Shown here: positions 25,148 through 35,100 of the stretch, piece by piece
Layout: each line of letters begins with the position of its first letter
Numbering within the stretch: the stretch's first letter is position 1
Assembly (NCBI GenBank): GCA_022614805.1
Contig: JAKEHY010000031.1
Coordinates: forward strand, 1-58,145
DNA: 58,145 nt
Reading direction: 5' to 3'
Origin: Candidatus Zixiibacteriota bacterium
GTDB lineage: Bacteria; Zixibacteria; MSB-5A5; DSPP01
Notes under the pieces: generated by a model
Databases searched by the model: none
The model's input: only the letters and a program-made list of their open reading frames with translations
What the model was told of the DNA's origin: nothing
Translations under genes and position numbers: made by a program

Positions 25148-25751
25148 ATTCGAGAACTTTGAAGGATTCGAAAATGCGCTTGATATCGTTAGCCATCACG
25201 GTGGAATCCTTCCCTTGACTGTAAGCCCCATAAAGATGGGCATATTTGTCTTCTTTGTAGTCGATGAACCAGCTTGTCGTTGGGTATCCATCCACAATCA
25301 TTTCCAGCTTGATGACTTTTGGGACACCGTATTCATCTCGATTCGATTTTTCTAAGCTATACCTCCAGATTTCTTCATAAAGAGTGCTTCGATGTGCAAT
25401 CTCAAACAAGCTCAATGAATCTTTTTGCCGTATGCTAACGCTTACACTCGCCGAGTTCGCACACATCGCACAGGTTTCATTCCTACAAGGGTTGCAATCA
25501 TGCTTCCTGAGCTTTATTAGTTCAGAAGCAATGACTTTCCTGTGGGCAGGTTTCACTTCTCTTGTTTCAAGTTTCCAGTAGGAAGGGTATTGGATGGAAA
25601 ACTCGTGGGGTTTTACGTAGGTGAGCCAAGTAGTGTCCTTCGCCGATCCCGTAGCCTTTTCTTCGGATGATACGTCAATTTGGAGTAAAAATCCGAGGCA
25701 AATGAAAATTAATGTTAAAACAATCCTTGCATAAAGGCACCGATTCATCAT
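25146..25751 (-). CDS. Exported PsbP-like protein of unknown function
   Basis: A 201-residue protein with an N-terminal hydrophobic export signal. The mature segment EFSIQYPSYWKLETREV is the YP..W motif seen in PsbP/DUF1795-like secreted proteins. A cysteine cluster, CNPCRNETCAMCANS (C-x2-C-x4-C-x2-C), might bind metal or form disulfides. It is AT-richer than flanking genes, suggesting recent acquisition. Function unknown. Confidence 0.55.
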   Translation of the reverse strand: MMNRCLYARIVLTLIFICLGFLLQIDVSSEEKATGSAKDTTWLTYVKPHEFSIQYPSYWKLETREVKPAHRKVIASELIKLRKHDCNPCRNETCAMCANSASVSVSIRQKDSLSLFEIAHRSTLYEEIWRYSLEKSNRDEYGVPKVIKLEMIVDGYPTTSWFIDYKEDKYAHLYGAYSQGKDSTVMANDIKRIFESFKVLE

Positions 25752-25755
25752 CTCT

Positions 25756-26433
25756 TTATACCATCGAGGCGAGCGTTTTCAAATCCGGCACTTCCAAATC
25801 GGGTTTACCCTCCGCCGGGAGCGTGGCGCCGGCGCCGCGGCGGCGCACCAAAACCGTGGCGAGTCCCAGATTCTTGGCCGGAATGATGTCATGATAGACG
25901 CTCTGGGCGACGTGCAGGATTTTCTCCGGGGGGATTCCGATTTTCTTTAGTGCCTGCTGGAAATTATTCAGCGAGGGCTTGTAGGATTTGACCTGCTCGG
26001 CGGTAATCACCCAGTCGAATTTGACTTGGATGTGTTTGGCGGTTTGAGCGAAAAGGGCGTCGTCCGTGTTGGAAATAATCGCCAGTTTGAATTTCGTCTT
26101 CAGTTTTCCGAGGGCTTCAATCGTGTCAGGGAAGGGGCTCCAGAATTTGAGCGATTTGGGGAGGGCCTTCCTTTCAAAGGCGCTGGGGACAAATCCGAGT
26201 TTTTGGCCGAAACCTTTGACCACGTTTTGCAGGATTTGCCGATAGGGGAGATATTTCCCTTTTTCCTCTTCGGCTTCCAATTGGCCGTAGAGTTCCAAAA
26301 TTCGTTCATCCGGAAGGTCTTTGCGATGGACAAAAAGAATCGGTTTAAGAACGGAGAGAATTCCCGTCTCCCAGTCAATCAGGGTGCCGTAGCAGTCGAA
26401 GGTTAGAACTTCGAATCGGCCAAAATCAACCAT
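25756..26433 (-). CDS. HAD-superfamily hydrolase, haloacid dehalogenase type II-like
   Basis: A 225-residue phosphatase-fold protein. The nucleophile Asp13 is in FDCYGTLIDWE, motif II in LAIISNTDD, motif III Lys in SYKPSLNNFQ, and the C-terminal metal motif in HVAQSVYHDIIPAKNLGLATVLV. The last part (HVAQS.YHD) is typical of L-2-haloacid dehalogenase-like enzymes. The physiological substrate is unknown. Confidence 0.85.
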   Translation of the reverse strand: MVDFGRFEVLTFDCYGTLIDWETGILSVLKPILFVHRKDLPDERILELYGQLEAEEEKGKYLPYRQILQNVVKGFGQKLGFVPSAFERKALPKSLKFWSPFPDTIEALGKLKTKFKLAIISNTDDALFAQTAKHIQVKFDWVITAEQVKSYKPSLNNFQQALKKIGIPPEKILHVAQSVYHDIIPAKNLGLATVLVRRRGAGATLPAEGKPDLEVPDLKTLASMV

Positions 26434-26445
26434 CCGTCTGCCGAC

Positions 26446-26835
26446 TCAATTTTGGTTTGCCGGGATTTCCTTCCTCCGCAGAAAGGCGGGCCGTTTGGCG
26501 TAGGCGACGACCGCCAGTAAAATCAAAAGCGCAGCCGGTAAGGGCAATCTTTGCGCCTCACCGTGCGTCAGGTGGGTGATAATCGCCCCAATCATATTCC
26601 CGAGCAGGAGAATGGCGGCATAGGCGGTCCATTTCGGAATCAAGAGGCCGATGCCTCCCAGGGTTTCCACCCCTCCGATGAAGTAGTAAAACTTGTCCGG
26701 AAATCCCCAATGCTGAAACATTTCCATCACCCCCGCTCCTCCCATCAGTTTGCGCGACCCCGCGACGATAAATACTAGCGCCGCCAGCACGCGGATAGTC
26801 CACAGGATAACGGTCGTGACTTTTTCCCTGTTCAT
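26446..26835 (-). CDS. DoxX-family membrane protein
   Basis: A 129-residue protein with four hydrophobic helices. The family pattern RVLAALVFIVAGSRKLMG, then HWGFPDKFYYFIGGVETLGGIGLLIPKWTAYAA, is characteristic of DoxX/YphA-like proteins. Function is undefined, though links to oxidative stress are reported in some species. Ends 12 bp before the HAD gene, so probably co-transcribed. Confidence 0.82.
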   Translation of the reverse strand: MNREKVTTVILWTIRVLAALVFIVAGSRKLMGGAGVMEMFQHWGFPDKFYYFIGGVETLGGIGLLIPKWTAYAAILLLGNMIGAIITHLTHGEAQRLPLPAALLILLAVVAYAKRPAFLRRKEIPANQN

Positions 26836-26887
26836 ATTCCTTATTCTCCTTTCTTTCGTTTTGTGCTAAAATGAGTTCCGCCGCCCT

Positions 26888-27430
26888 TTAGTTCCTGTTG
26901 CGGAGAAAATGTTTTCCGACCAGCCATCCCAACCCGTAGCCGACCGGCATCAAGGCCAAAGCATAGAAGGGGAGAAAGACAAAGGCGATGACGGCGGTGG
27001 AAGAACCGCCTGCGGGGTTGAAAACGTCCATCCAGACGACCAACTGGATGAAAAGGGATAAACCGAAAACGGCCAGTCCGGCAAAGAGGATGCCCCATTT
27101 GTGCGGCAAAAAGGAGTTCGGCTCTTCGGCGGCGCTGATTCGGTAGCGCCAGCGGGTCATAAAGGCGAATACAACAAAGGGGATGGCGTTTATCAAACCG
27201 AGGAGGAAGAGATTGTGGCCGGAGGCAAAGAGCAAAGTCGGGAAGCGGGTCAGAATCGGGCCGATTTGGTCTGGCTTGTAAAACGACTCGACGGCGATTC
27301 GGACGAGCCAGGGGAAGACAAGACCAAGAAGGATTATCCCCCAAAAGTTTTTTCTCGAAAATTGCGGCGGCGCGGCGGTTGCGGCGGCTGGGATGGCGAC
27401 GATTATCTCTTTTTCCGTTTGGTTTTGGAT
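26888..27430 (-). CDS. Four-helix membrane protein with probable AUC start, overlapping the Lon-like gene
   Basis: The first in-frame conventional start codon (TTG 27235) would cut off a convincing N-terminal part that includes the helix NFWGIILLGLVFPWLVRIAV. Extending upstream, the frame stays open into the 3' end of the Lon-like gene with no ATG, GTG or TTG. ATC at 27428-27430 sits 5 nt after GAGGAGG and would give a 180-residue protein (QNQTEKEIIVAIPAAATA...). AUC initiation is an inference; a frameshift or the later TTG are alternatives. Function unknown. Confidence 0.55.
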   Translation of the reverse strand: MQNQTEKEIIVAIPAAATAAPPQFSRKNFWGIILLGLVFPWLVRIAVESFYKPDQIGPILTRFPTLLFASGHNLFLLGLINAIPFVVFAFMTRWRYRISAAEEPNSFLPHKWGILFAGLAVFGLSLFIQLVVWMDVFNPAGGSSTAVIAFVFLPFYALALMPVGYGLGWLVGKHFLRNRN

Positions 27431-29922
27431 AGTTTCCTCCTCTGTTTGGTTTTGTTTGGAGTTTTTCCCGGTTTGGGGGGTACTTTTTTGGGCTCTTTGG
27501 CGGCCGGTTTTTTCTCCTCCTCTTCTTTCGGCGGCGAGGTTTCCTTCAGGTATTCGCCGAACTCCTTCAGCCGTTTTTCGACCAGAAAATTGACCGTCCC
27601 TGCCGGATACTTTCCATCCTTTCCCCGTTTCCCGGCGGGGACGCCGGTCAAGACCTCAATCCCCTCCTCCACCGTTTTCACCCCCCAGGCGCGGAATTTT
27701 TTGGCCTTCACCGCCTGCAGCACTTCCTCCTTCAGCATCAAATGCTCCACGTTGCTCGCGGGAATCATCGCTCCCTGACTGCCGTTTAGCCCCTTGGCCT
27801 TGCACAGTTCATAATGCCCTTCGATTTTTTCATTCACCCCGCCGATGGCCTGCACTTCCCCCTTTTGGTTGACCGAGCCGGTGACGGCAATTCCCTGCTT
27901 GATGGGCAAACCGGACAGGGCCGAGAGAATGGCGTACAGCTCGGTCGAAGAGGCGCTGTCCCCTTCCACCCCTTCGTAGCTCTGCTCGAAAACCAGCCGG
28001 GCGGAAAGGGTCAAGGGCTTGTCCTGCGCATATTTTTGGGCCAGGTAGCCGCTCAAAATCATAACCCCCTTGCTGTGAATCGGACCGCCCAATTGAACCT
28101 CCCGCTCGATGTCCAGAATCGCTCCGCGGCCGGGGGCGACCGAGGCGGTTATGCGGGAAGGCTTGCCGAACTCGTAATCCCCCAACTGGAGAACGGAAAG
28201 GCCGTTCACCTGCCCCGCCGTCTCTCCAGCCGTGTCGATGAGGAACGTCCCGCGCAAAGTCATCTCCTGCAGCTTTTCCTGAATCAGATTGGAGCGGTAC
28301 ACCTTTTCCTCCAGCGCCTTTTGCACGTGCGCGGCGGTGATGTGGGAATTTTTTCCCTGCTGCGCCCAGAAGTTTGCTTCCCGAATCAAATCGGTCAGCC
28401 GGCCGAAGTTGGTGGAAAGCTTTTTCTGGTCTTCCGCCATCCGGGCGGATTGCTCCAAAAGTTTGGCCGCCGCCTCCGCATCCGGATGCTTCAGCTTCTC
28501 CTTCTCGCAGAGAGTGCAGAAAAAGGAGAGGAATTCCTGCACGGTCTCTTTGCTCGCTTCGATTTTGGTGTCGAAATCGGCCCGGACTTTGAACAGTTCC
28601 GCAAATTCCTCCTCGTTGGCGTGCAAGAGGTAATACCAGAGGGGCTGGCCGACGAAAACGACTTTGAGGTCCGTCGGAATGGGCTCGGGTCGCATACTTT
28701 TGGCGGCGGCGAAGCCCATCCGCTCGCCGATTTCCTCGATTTCAATTTCCCGCCCGCGCAAGGCGCGCTTGATGCCGTCCCAGCTGAAGGCATTGCGCAA
28801 AACGTCCTCCGCCGGCAAGACCAAATACCCGCCGTTGGCGCGATGGAAGGAGCCGGATTTTATCAGGGTGAAATCGGTGTAGAGGGTGCCGAAGCGGCTT
28901 TCCTTTTCCACCCGCCCGAACAAATTGGCGAAGTTGGGATTGAATTCCAACACCACCGGCGCCCCTTTTTGGCGGGAATTGTCCACCAGCAAATTCACCT
29001 CATATTTGCGGAATGGAAGGTCGTCCATAAAACCGGGGGGGAGGCCCAGCTGTTCCGGCCCCGGCCGCTGGGGAGGCGGGGGCTTGAAGGTGTCGATATT
29101 TTCCAGAACGTCCTTTTGCACCGCTTTCAGGTAATTCACCACCTCCGGCGAGGTGGCGTAGCGTTCGATGATGTCTGTGACGAACCCGCCGACGATGAAA
29201 AGGGCGACCTCCTGGTCGACCTGCGAAAGTTTTTCCTGGGCGGCGCGCTCCAGGTCGCGGATTTTTTTCATCACCCCTTTCAGTTCTTCCTGCAGCCCTT
29301 CCTGTTTTTTCAAAAGGGCCTCCCGTTCGGGGGGCGGGAGGGCGGCGAAATCCTCGTCTTTCATCGGCTTCCCCTGCGCCATCGGGATGATGAGAAAGCC
29401 GGCCGGGTTGGGCTGGATGCCGAAGCCGGCTTTGAAAACCTTCTGGTCCAGCTCCTGCAGAAAGGCGCCCCGCTCGGCGTCCACTTTTTTGACGATTTCC
29501 TCCCGCCGGGCGGCGTATTTTTCCCCTTCGAACGCTTTGGGGATTTCCCGGCGCAGATGGTCGATTAAATTCCTCATATCCAGAAAAAATTTCCGCCCCC
29601 GGCCGGGGGGCAATTGAATCGCTTTGGGCTTGCCGGGCTCGTCGAAGTTGTTGACGTAGCACCAGTCGGGCGGCACCGGGCGGGTGGCTGCCAGCTCTTC
29701 CAAAAACGATTTCACCGCAGACATCTTGCCAATGCCCGGCGGCCCGGCCACGTAGATGTTGAACCCCTGCCCCTTGATTCCCAGCCCGAACTGCAGGGCG
29801 GAGACGGCCCGCTTTTGCCCGATGATTCCCTTGAGCGGCTTCAACTCGCCCGTATGGGCAATCCCCAGCGCCTTGGGGTCGTAGGTGCGGCGGAGTTTTT
29901 CGGGAGGAAGTTCGGGTATCAT
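27403..29922 (-). CDS. Lon-like ATP-dependent protease (AAA_32/LonC type)
   Basis: An 839-residue protease without the Lon N-terminal substrate domain. The P-loop is GPPGIGK (60-66), but the usual following Ser/Thr is Met67. A helical insertion follows (about 105-300). The C-terminal Lon protease domain has catalytic Ser656 in GVEGDSASS and Lys699 in GGVNEKIEG, the same 43-residue spacing as E. coli Ser679/Lys722. A basic low-complexity tail (PPKPGKTPNKTKQRRK...) closes the protein and overlaps the start of the downstream gene. Confidence 0.9.
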   Translation of the reverse strand: MIPELPPEKLRRTYDPKALGIAHTGELKPLKGIIGQKRAVSALQFGLGIKGQGFNIYVAGPPGIGKMSAVKSFLEELAATRPVPPDWCYVNNFDEPGKPKAIQLPPGRGRKFFLDMRNLIDHLRREIPKAFEGEKYAARREEIVKKVDAERGAFLQELDQKVFKAGFGIQPNPAGFLIIPMAQGKPMKDEDFAALPPPEREALLKKQEGLQEELKGVMKKIRDLERAAQEKLSQVDQEVALFIVGGFVTDIIERYATSPEVVNYLKAVQKDVLENIDTFKPPPPQRPGPEQLGLPPGFMDDLPFRKYEVNLLVDNSRQKGAPVVLEFNPNFANLFGRVEKESRFGTLYTDFTLIKSGSFHRANGGYLVLPAEDVLRNAFSWDGIKRALRGREIEIEEIGERMGFAAAKSMRPEPIPTDLKVVFVGQPLWYYLLHANEEEFAELFKVRADFDTKIEASKETVQEFLSFFCTLCEKEKLKHPDAEAAAKLLEQSARMAEDQKKLSTNFGRLTDLIREANFWAQQGKNSHITAAHVQKALEEKVYRSNLIQEKLQEMTLRGTFLIDTAGETAGQVNGLSVLQLGDYEFGKPSRITASVAPGRGAILDIEREVQLGGPIHSKGVMILSGYLAQKYAQDKPLTLSARLVFEQSYEGVEGDSASSTELYAILSALSGLPIKQGIAVTGSVNQKGEVQAIGGVNEKIEGHYELCKAKGLNGSQGAMIPASNVEHLMLKEEVLQAVKAKKFRAWGVKTVEEGIEVLTGVPAGKRGKDGKYPAGTVNFLVEKRLKEFGEYLKETSPPKEEEEKKPAAKEPKKVPPKPGKTPNKTKQRRKLSKTKRKKR

Positions 29923-30005
29923 ATTTTGATTATATCAAATCAGGGGATTTGGGGCAACGGTTTTGGGTTGTGTTGGATGTAACTTCTGGTGCAACAAAAA
30001 TGGTG

Positions 30006-30740
30006 CTACTCGGTTTTCTTTTTCTTTGTTTCTTTTAGTTTTCGAGAGGCACGTTCAGCAGGATTGATATAAACATAGCGAATAATTTCTCGAAGAAAAT
30101 TAACAGCATAGTCGGCTTCTTCAGGAGTCACTTCCTCCCATTCTGGATGTGCACCGGACCGTCCGATTACCCGTAATTCCTCTGCCCACTCCCATAAATC
30201 AGGGGTAATGAGATGATTTTCTTTAAGAAATTTCAATTGTTCATATAGATCCTTTCCCGTGGCACCCTTATTTTGACAAAGCGAATGGATTGCTCTTCTG
30301 GTCATTACGCCACAGGCGTTGAAAGCCCTGACCGACAAACATTTTTCTGCTTCTATGGCCGCCTTCTTTATTTCATCCGGGACAGAATCGTGAATAATTG
30401 GCGTGGCAATAGGATACTGGTGGATGATTTTCGCATTTTCTTCTGCGATGGGCGGTTGACCTAAGGAGGTGGGTCCTGGCGACCAATCACCCGGCTTTCG
30501 ATGAATAGCTACATAATTTTGAAAGAGAATGTATGTATGTTTCTTGCAATTGACACACTCAAAAATAAAATGTTGCAATTGTACGTCGGTTGGATACTCT
30601 TGACCGTCTTTAGCTTTGATGACAATTTCCTCTTTGTATTGTGGGAGGGCTTTAGTCGGTTCGAGCTGAATGTGCAAGCTGTGGATTCCACAATGAGGGC
30701 ATAGAAAGTTTGGCTTGTCGTTCATCCAAGTGAATGGCAT
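30006..30740 (-). CDS. DUF4145 domain protein with zinc-ribbon-like N-terminus
   Basis: A 244-residue soluble protein. Two CxxC pairs (CPHCG near 14-18 and CVNCK near 62-66) suggest a zinc ribbon. The C-terminal half, AAIEAEKCLSVRAFNACGVMTRRAIHSLCQ to RSGAHPEWEEVTPEEADYAVNFL, is DUF4145-like, a helical domain frequent in restriction and other defence loci. AT-richer than the core genes. It is the third gene of a minus-strand cassette with the pYEATS-like and membrane genes; the gap to the pYEATS gene is 31 bp. Confidence 0.7.
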   Translation of the reverse strand: MPFTWMNDKPNFLCPHCGIHSLHIQLEPTKALPQYKEEIVIKAKDGQEYPTDVQLQHFIFECVNCKKHTYILFQNYVAIHRKPGDWSPGPTSLGQPPIAEENAKIIHQYPIATPIIHDSVPDEIKKAAIEAEKCLSVRAFNACGVMTRRAIHSLCQNKGATGKDLYEQLKFLKENHLITPDLWEWAEELRVIGRSGAHPEWEEVTPEEADYAVNFLREIIRYVYINPAERASRKLKETKKKKTE

Positions 30741-30771
30741 TTTAATTTTGCATTAGATTTTTTTATTATTC

Positions 30772-31449
30772 TCAAAACTTGAGTTGATGTTTTAACTTTT
30801 GAATTCGTCCGTTTTTGAATATCAGACGAATTCCGATCTCAAAGGTTCCCCATCCCTTGGTGGTAAATGGGAACGCTTGAACCCCTGATCCTCTTTTGCA
30901 TACCGTTCGGATGGGATTCGGAAAGGTAGGATGAAGGGTGTATTCAACACAACGAACCTGGGCGAGAGCTTGCTCAGACCCTTGTACGTACACCGTCCAT
31001 TCCCACCAGCCCCTGCTTATTTTTCTTGCTATGTTGCTGGCGGTGATGGGAAGGGTGTCACTGGATGGCTGGTCAAAGGTCAGCCGGTGTTTCAACTTCC
31101 GAGACGTTTTGTTTTTAAGAAAAACTTTAATGGAAATATCGAAAACTCCCCAGCCTTTGCTGCTCAACGCGAAGGGGTATCGGAGGTTGCCAATCTGGCG
31201 CACCGTTCGAACCGGGTTGGGAAATGTAGGGTGAAGGGTGTATTCCACACTGTCAATGTCGTTGAGATTCCGGAAGGATGGATTGATGAATACCGTCCAA
31301 TCCCAGCGACCATTGCCGATATATTGTGAAGTGTTGCGGGCCGAAAGTTCCTGAGCTTGGCTGTGGGGTGTGAGTGTGCTGGCAACCAACGCCGTCGCTA
31401 CGAATCGGAAAAACCAAGAATTAATGCTGGTTTTTACCTTCTTTGGCAT
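30772..31449 (-). CDS. Exported protein with two tandem pYEATS-like domains
   Basis: A 225-residue protein. A signal peptide (cleavage near SQA-QE, ~32) precedes two copies of a ~95-residue beta domain. Each copy has W.WTV, then VEYTLHPTFPNP (68-79 and 168-179), then KGWG.F.I (98-106 and again near the C-terminus) and KLKH.L.F. This is the YEATS fold pattern in its prokaryotic form (pYEATS), a domain noted in predicted bacterial conflict systems. An exported double version is odd because eukaryotic YEATS domains read acyl-lysine inside cells. The second copy has a Cys (RCVEY). Confidence 0.7.
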   Translation of the reverse strand: MPKKVKTSINSWFFRFVATALVASTLTPHSQAQELSARNTSQYIGNGRWDWTVFINPSFRNLNDIDSVEYTLHPTFPNPVRTVRQIGNLRYPFALSSKGWGVFDISIKVFLKNKTSRKLKHRLTFDQPSSDTLPITASNIARKISRGWWEWTVYVQGSEQALAQVRCVEYTLHPTFPNPIRTVCKRGSGVQAFPFTTKGWGTFEIGIRLIFKNGRIQKLKHQLKF

Positions 31450-31450
31450 G

Positions 31451-31942
31451 TTATGGAACCCTTGACAACTCTACCTGAGTTGCAGGGACCTCTTTTTCAC
31501 CGCTCACCCATTGGATACTCGAGTCAGTTGAGTCAGTGGCCTCGATTCGGTAACGATACCCTTGTTTTAGATTTGGAAGGATTATTGAAATTCTCCCTAC
31601 CTCAACGGTTATTTTTGACAGGGTAACAGGTTCCGGAATATCGGTGATATTTTCTCTTACCCACGCGACATAGTGAAGTCTTCGGGGATCTACGTTGCTC
31701 GTGTCAGAAAAAATAGGGGTGATAGGCAGCTCGTAGGACTTTGTATCGGTTTTGTATTCAAGAAAAATTCCTGCACCAATAGCCCCTGCACCTATGAGGA
31801 GGACGAAGGCCAGCATATTGCCTTTGAATCCGAGGCCCTTTTGGCTGATGTCGAGCATTACGCGCCCTTTTCCCAGAAGCTTGCCCCATACAAGGCCAAC
31901 TACAATTATGATTATTCCGAGGATAATTAGAAAAATTGGCAT
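31451..31942 (-). CDS. Membrane protein heading the pYEATS cassette
   Basis: A 163-residue protein with two hydrophobic helices (residues ~3-24 and ~44-62, MLAFVLLIGAGAIGAGIFL). A ~100-residue extracytoplasmic region follows, with a fibronectin-III-like ending (NLKQGYRYRIEATDSTDSSI, SGEKEV). It ends 1 bp before the pYEATS-like gene starts, so the two are surely one unit. I do not recognise a family. It may anchor or receive the exported pYEATS protein. Confidence 0.6.
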   Translation of the reverse strand: MPIFLIILGIIIIVVGLVWGKLLGKGRVMLDISQKGLGFKGNMLAFVLLIGAGAIGAGIFLEYKTDTKSYELPITPIFSDTSNVDPRRLHYVAWVRENITDIPEPVTLSKITVEVGRISIILPNLKQGYRYRIEATDSTDSSIQWVSGEKEVPATQVELSRVP

Positions 31943-32111
31943 ACAGTACCATTGACCTGATGTTCAGATTGACGCACATTTTGGAAGTTATACGAATGGC
32001 CTAATTCTGTCAACCAAGCATTTGAATTCGGGGAATCATTTCTATTTTCTTGCCTGCACCCCAAAAATTCTTACCTTATATGCTTTCGTTTTTGCGGTAA
32101 CGGGAGGATAG

Positions 32112-35100
32112 ATGCGCAAACTTGGGTTGGTTCTGACAATATTTTTTGCTTCGGGCGCTTCTGCTGAATATTGGCAGCAGAGGGTGGATTATAAGATTAA
32201 GGCGACGCTGAACGATTCCACCCGGGTCATCAGCGGAGTGGAGAAGCTGGTGTATTGGAATAATTCGCCGGATACGCTCAACTTCGTCTATTTCCACGCC
32301 TACCCCAACGCCCACCGGAAGGGCTCCCGGATGGAAAAACGCCAGCGGAGCTTTTATCTCTTTGGGCTGGCGGATTCCAAGCCGGACGAATGGGGGGAGA
32401 TGAAGATTGAATACGTAAGAGGCGCTACGTCAAGCTGGAACCTCCCGATTGAAATGGACGAAACAATCTTCAAGGTTCACCTGCCTTCCCCTCTGGCGCC
32501 GGGGGATTCGACAGTCTTCGACTTCGGCTTCCAGACCAAAATCCCCTCCGGCGATGCGGCGGGACGGACGGAATACAAAGACGGGCAGTTCAAGGCGGTC
32601 TATTGGTATCCTTCGATATGCGTTTATGACTGGAAAATGGGATGGGTCAACAACCAATATCTCGGCTCCGGGGAGCATTACGGCGAGTTCGGCGCCTACG
32701 AAGTTTACATAACGCTGCCGGCGCACTACGTCGTCGCCGCCACGGGAGTTCTGCAAAACCGGAAAGAGGTGCTGCCGGATTCGCTGCGGGAAAAGCTGGA
32801 CATTCAGCTTTTCAAAGACAAGAAATGGAATTCGGATGCCGGCGTCATCATTCCGAAAGTTCCGGGCGCAACGAAAACCTGGCGTTTCAAAGGGGAAAAC
32901 ATAACCGATTTCACCTGGGTGGCGGACCCGACTTTTCGCATCGGCGAAGCGGAATGGGAGGGAATCAAAATTTACAGCTTTGCGCAGGAAAAGCACGCCG
33001 CCCGCTGGCAGACGGCGGCGGAAGTTGGCCGGCAGGGAATCGAATACTTCTCCAAAAATTACGGCCGCTATCCCTACCCGCAGATGAGCATCACCGACAG
33101 CGATGACGGGATGGAATACCCGATGATTGTGCTCTGCGGCGGGGAATCGCCGTCCTATCGCTTACTCATCTGGCACGAAATGGCCCACAACTGGTATATG
33201 GGGGCGGTCGGCTCCAACCCGGTGGACCGGGCCTTTTTAGACGAGGGGTTCACAACATTTTTGGAAATCAACGTCATCGAAGCCCTGCACGGGAGGAAGG
33301 GAAACGTTTCCTTCTGGGATACGAAGTGGAAGAAGAAGTTCTACCCGGTGGATGAAGACCGGGCGGCGCGGGGCTACCGGGATTATCTCCATTTGCACAA
33401 GACCGGGTTCGCCCAGCGGATGATTATCGAAGCCGACCGGGCGCCGGAGCGGATGGTGTACCGCGTTTCCTCCTACTACAAAACGGTGGTTCTGCTTTTC
33501 AATCTGCAATACGCGCTCGGGGATTCGGTTTTCGCCCGGGGGATGAAAAACTACTTCGAACGCTGGCATTTCAAACATCCGTACGAGGAGAATTTCCAGG
33601 CGGCAATGGAGGAGGCCGCCGGAGCCAAGCTGGAGTGGTTTTTTGACCAATGGATTAACACCAACCGGACGGCGGACTACGGCATCGGCTCCATCCTTCG
33701 CAGCAAGCCAACCGGCAAAACGGGGGATTCAGCTTTCCTCGTGACGGGGAAAATCTACCGCTCCGGCGAATTGGTGATACCTGTCGACTTGGGGTTCAAG
33801 TTGAAAGACGGCTCGGCCCGTTATTTTACGATTCCCGTCAACGATTATCGCAAACCTGTTTATCCCGAGCAGGGTCGAGGGAACCCCACATGGAAATTTC
33901 TCCCCATCTGGGACCAGGTGCGCTTGCCGGAAAAAGAATATCAGTTTCAAGTTTATCTGCCGGCGAAACCGAAGGAGGTGGAAATCGACCCCTCCGGGCG
34001 GCTGGCGGACGTCAATCCCTTGAACAACCGCTGGAGGGGTTTTCCGAATTTCCCCAAAGCGGATTTGCAGTTGAACAATTTGCGGACGGACGTTCTGCCG
34101 GTGGACCGCTACCACTTCATCTGGCGGCCGTCGCTTTGGTATAACCGGGTCGATGGAGTGATGTTGGGGGCCAATCTGCAGGGGAGCTATCTCGGTCTGG
34201 ACCATGCTTTCACCCTCGACGGGCTGAAGGCGACGAAGGAGTTGGAGCGAGGGAATGTCGATTTTTCCTACTCAACTCCGGTCGGTTTTTTGGGAAGAGG
34301 TGGAAGGTTTTTCGGCAAAACGCGGTTTCTCGAAGGGAGAGGATACTACGAATATGGTTTTGTTAAAGAGCATAGACCCCGCCAGCTTTTTCCTCCTCTA
34401 CATCGCTTGAGTGTATCTTGGGTTAGTGAAAAATTAGTCCAGCCAGAATATCTATCCGCCTTCGGTGCTTGGTCGGTCAAAAACGAAAGAGCCTCGTTTG
34501 TGCGCTTGAGGTGGGATACGGAATTCCGGATGGGCAAAGCCAAGTTGAATTTTGGTGTAGGTGAAGAAGACGCTGTTTTTGGCAGTGACTTTGATATCCG
34601 TCGGGGATGGGGCTATTTGGAAGTAAGGACGCCAATCGGGAAAAAATTTGACTTATATTTGCGCACTTTCGGCGGTTTGGGGAAACGAAATGCTCCGTCG
34701 CAAAAGCGATTTTATCTCGCCTCGGGAACCCCCGAAGATGCGTTGGATGTGCCCATCGTCCGCAGCCGGGGGGTGGTCCCGACCCGGTTTTTAGATAATG
34801 TTCGATTGACAGGCGGGGGCAACGTGCGGGGGTTTTACGCTCAAAATTTATCCGGCGATGGGGTTGCCTCCGCCACCCTGGAGCTGACCTTTCCCCGGTT
34901 CGTATCGTTCAAATTTATGCCCAAAATTCCGCTTTTGACCGCTTTTTTGCAGAATTATTCCAACTACGTCTTTGCCGACTTCGGGGCCCTCGGGCACTAT
35001 CGGGGGGTGTCTCCCAACGAGTTGGATGATGAACTTGACATAAAGGGGTATTTTGACTTGGGAGCCGGGCTGCTTTTTCCGCACGTCTGGCCCAAGCACC

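Noticed and set aside
26841-27344. Arg/Pro-rich open frame overlapping the four-helix membrane protein
   Set aside because: Out-of-frame shadow; the overlapping frame has clear membrane helices and continues upstream.
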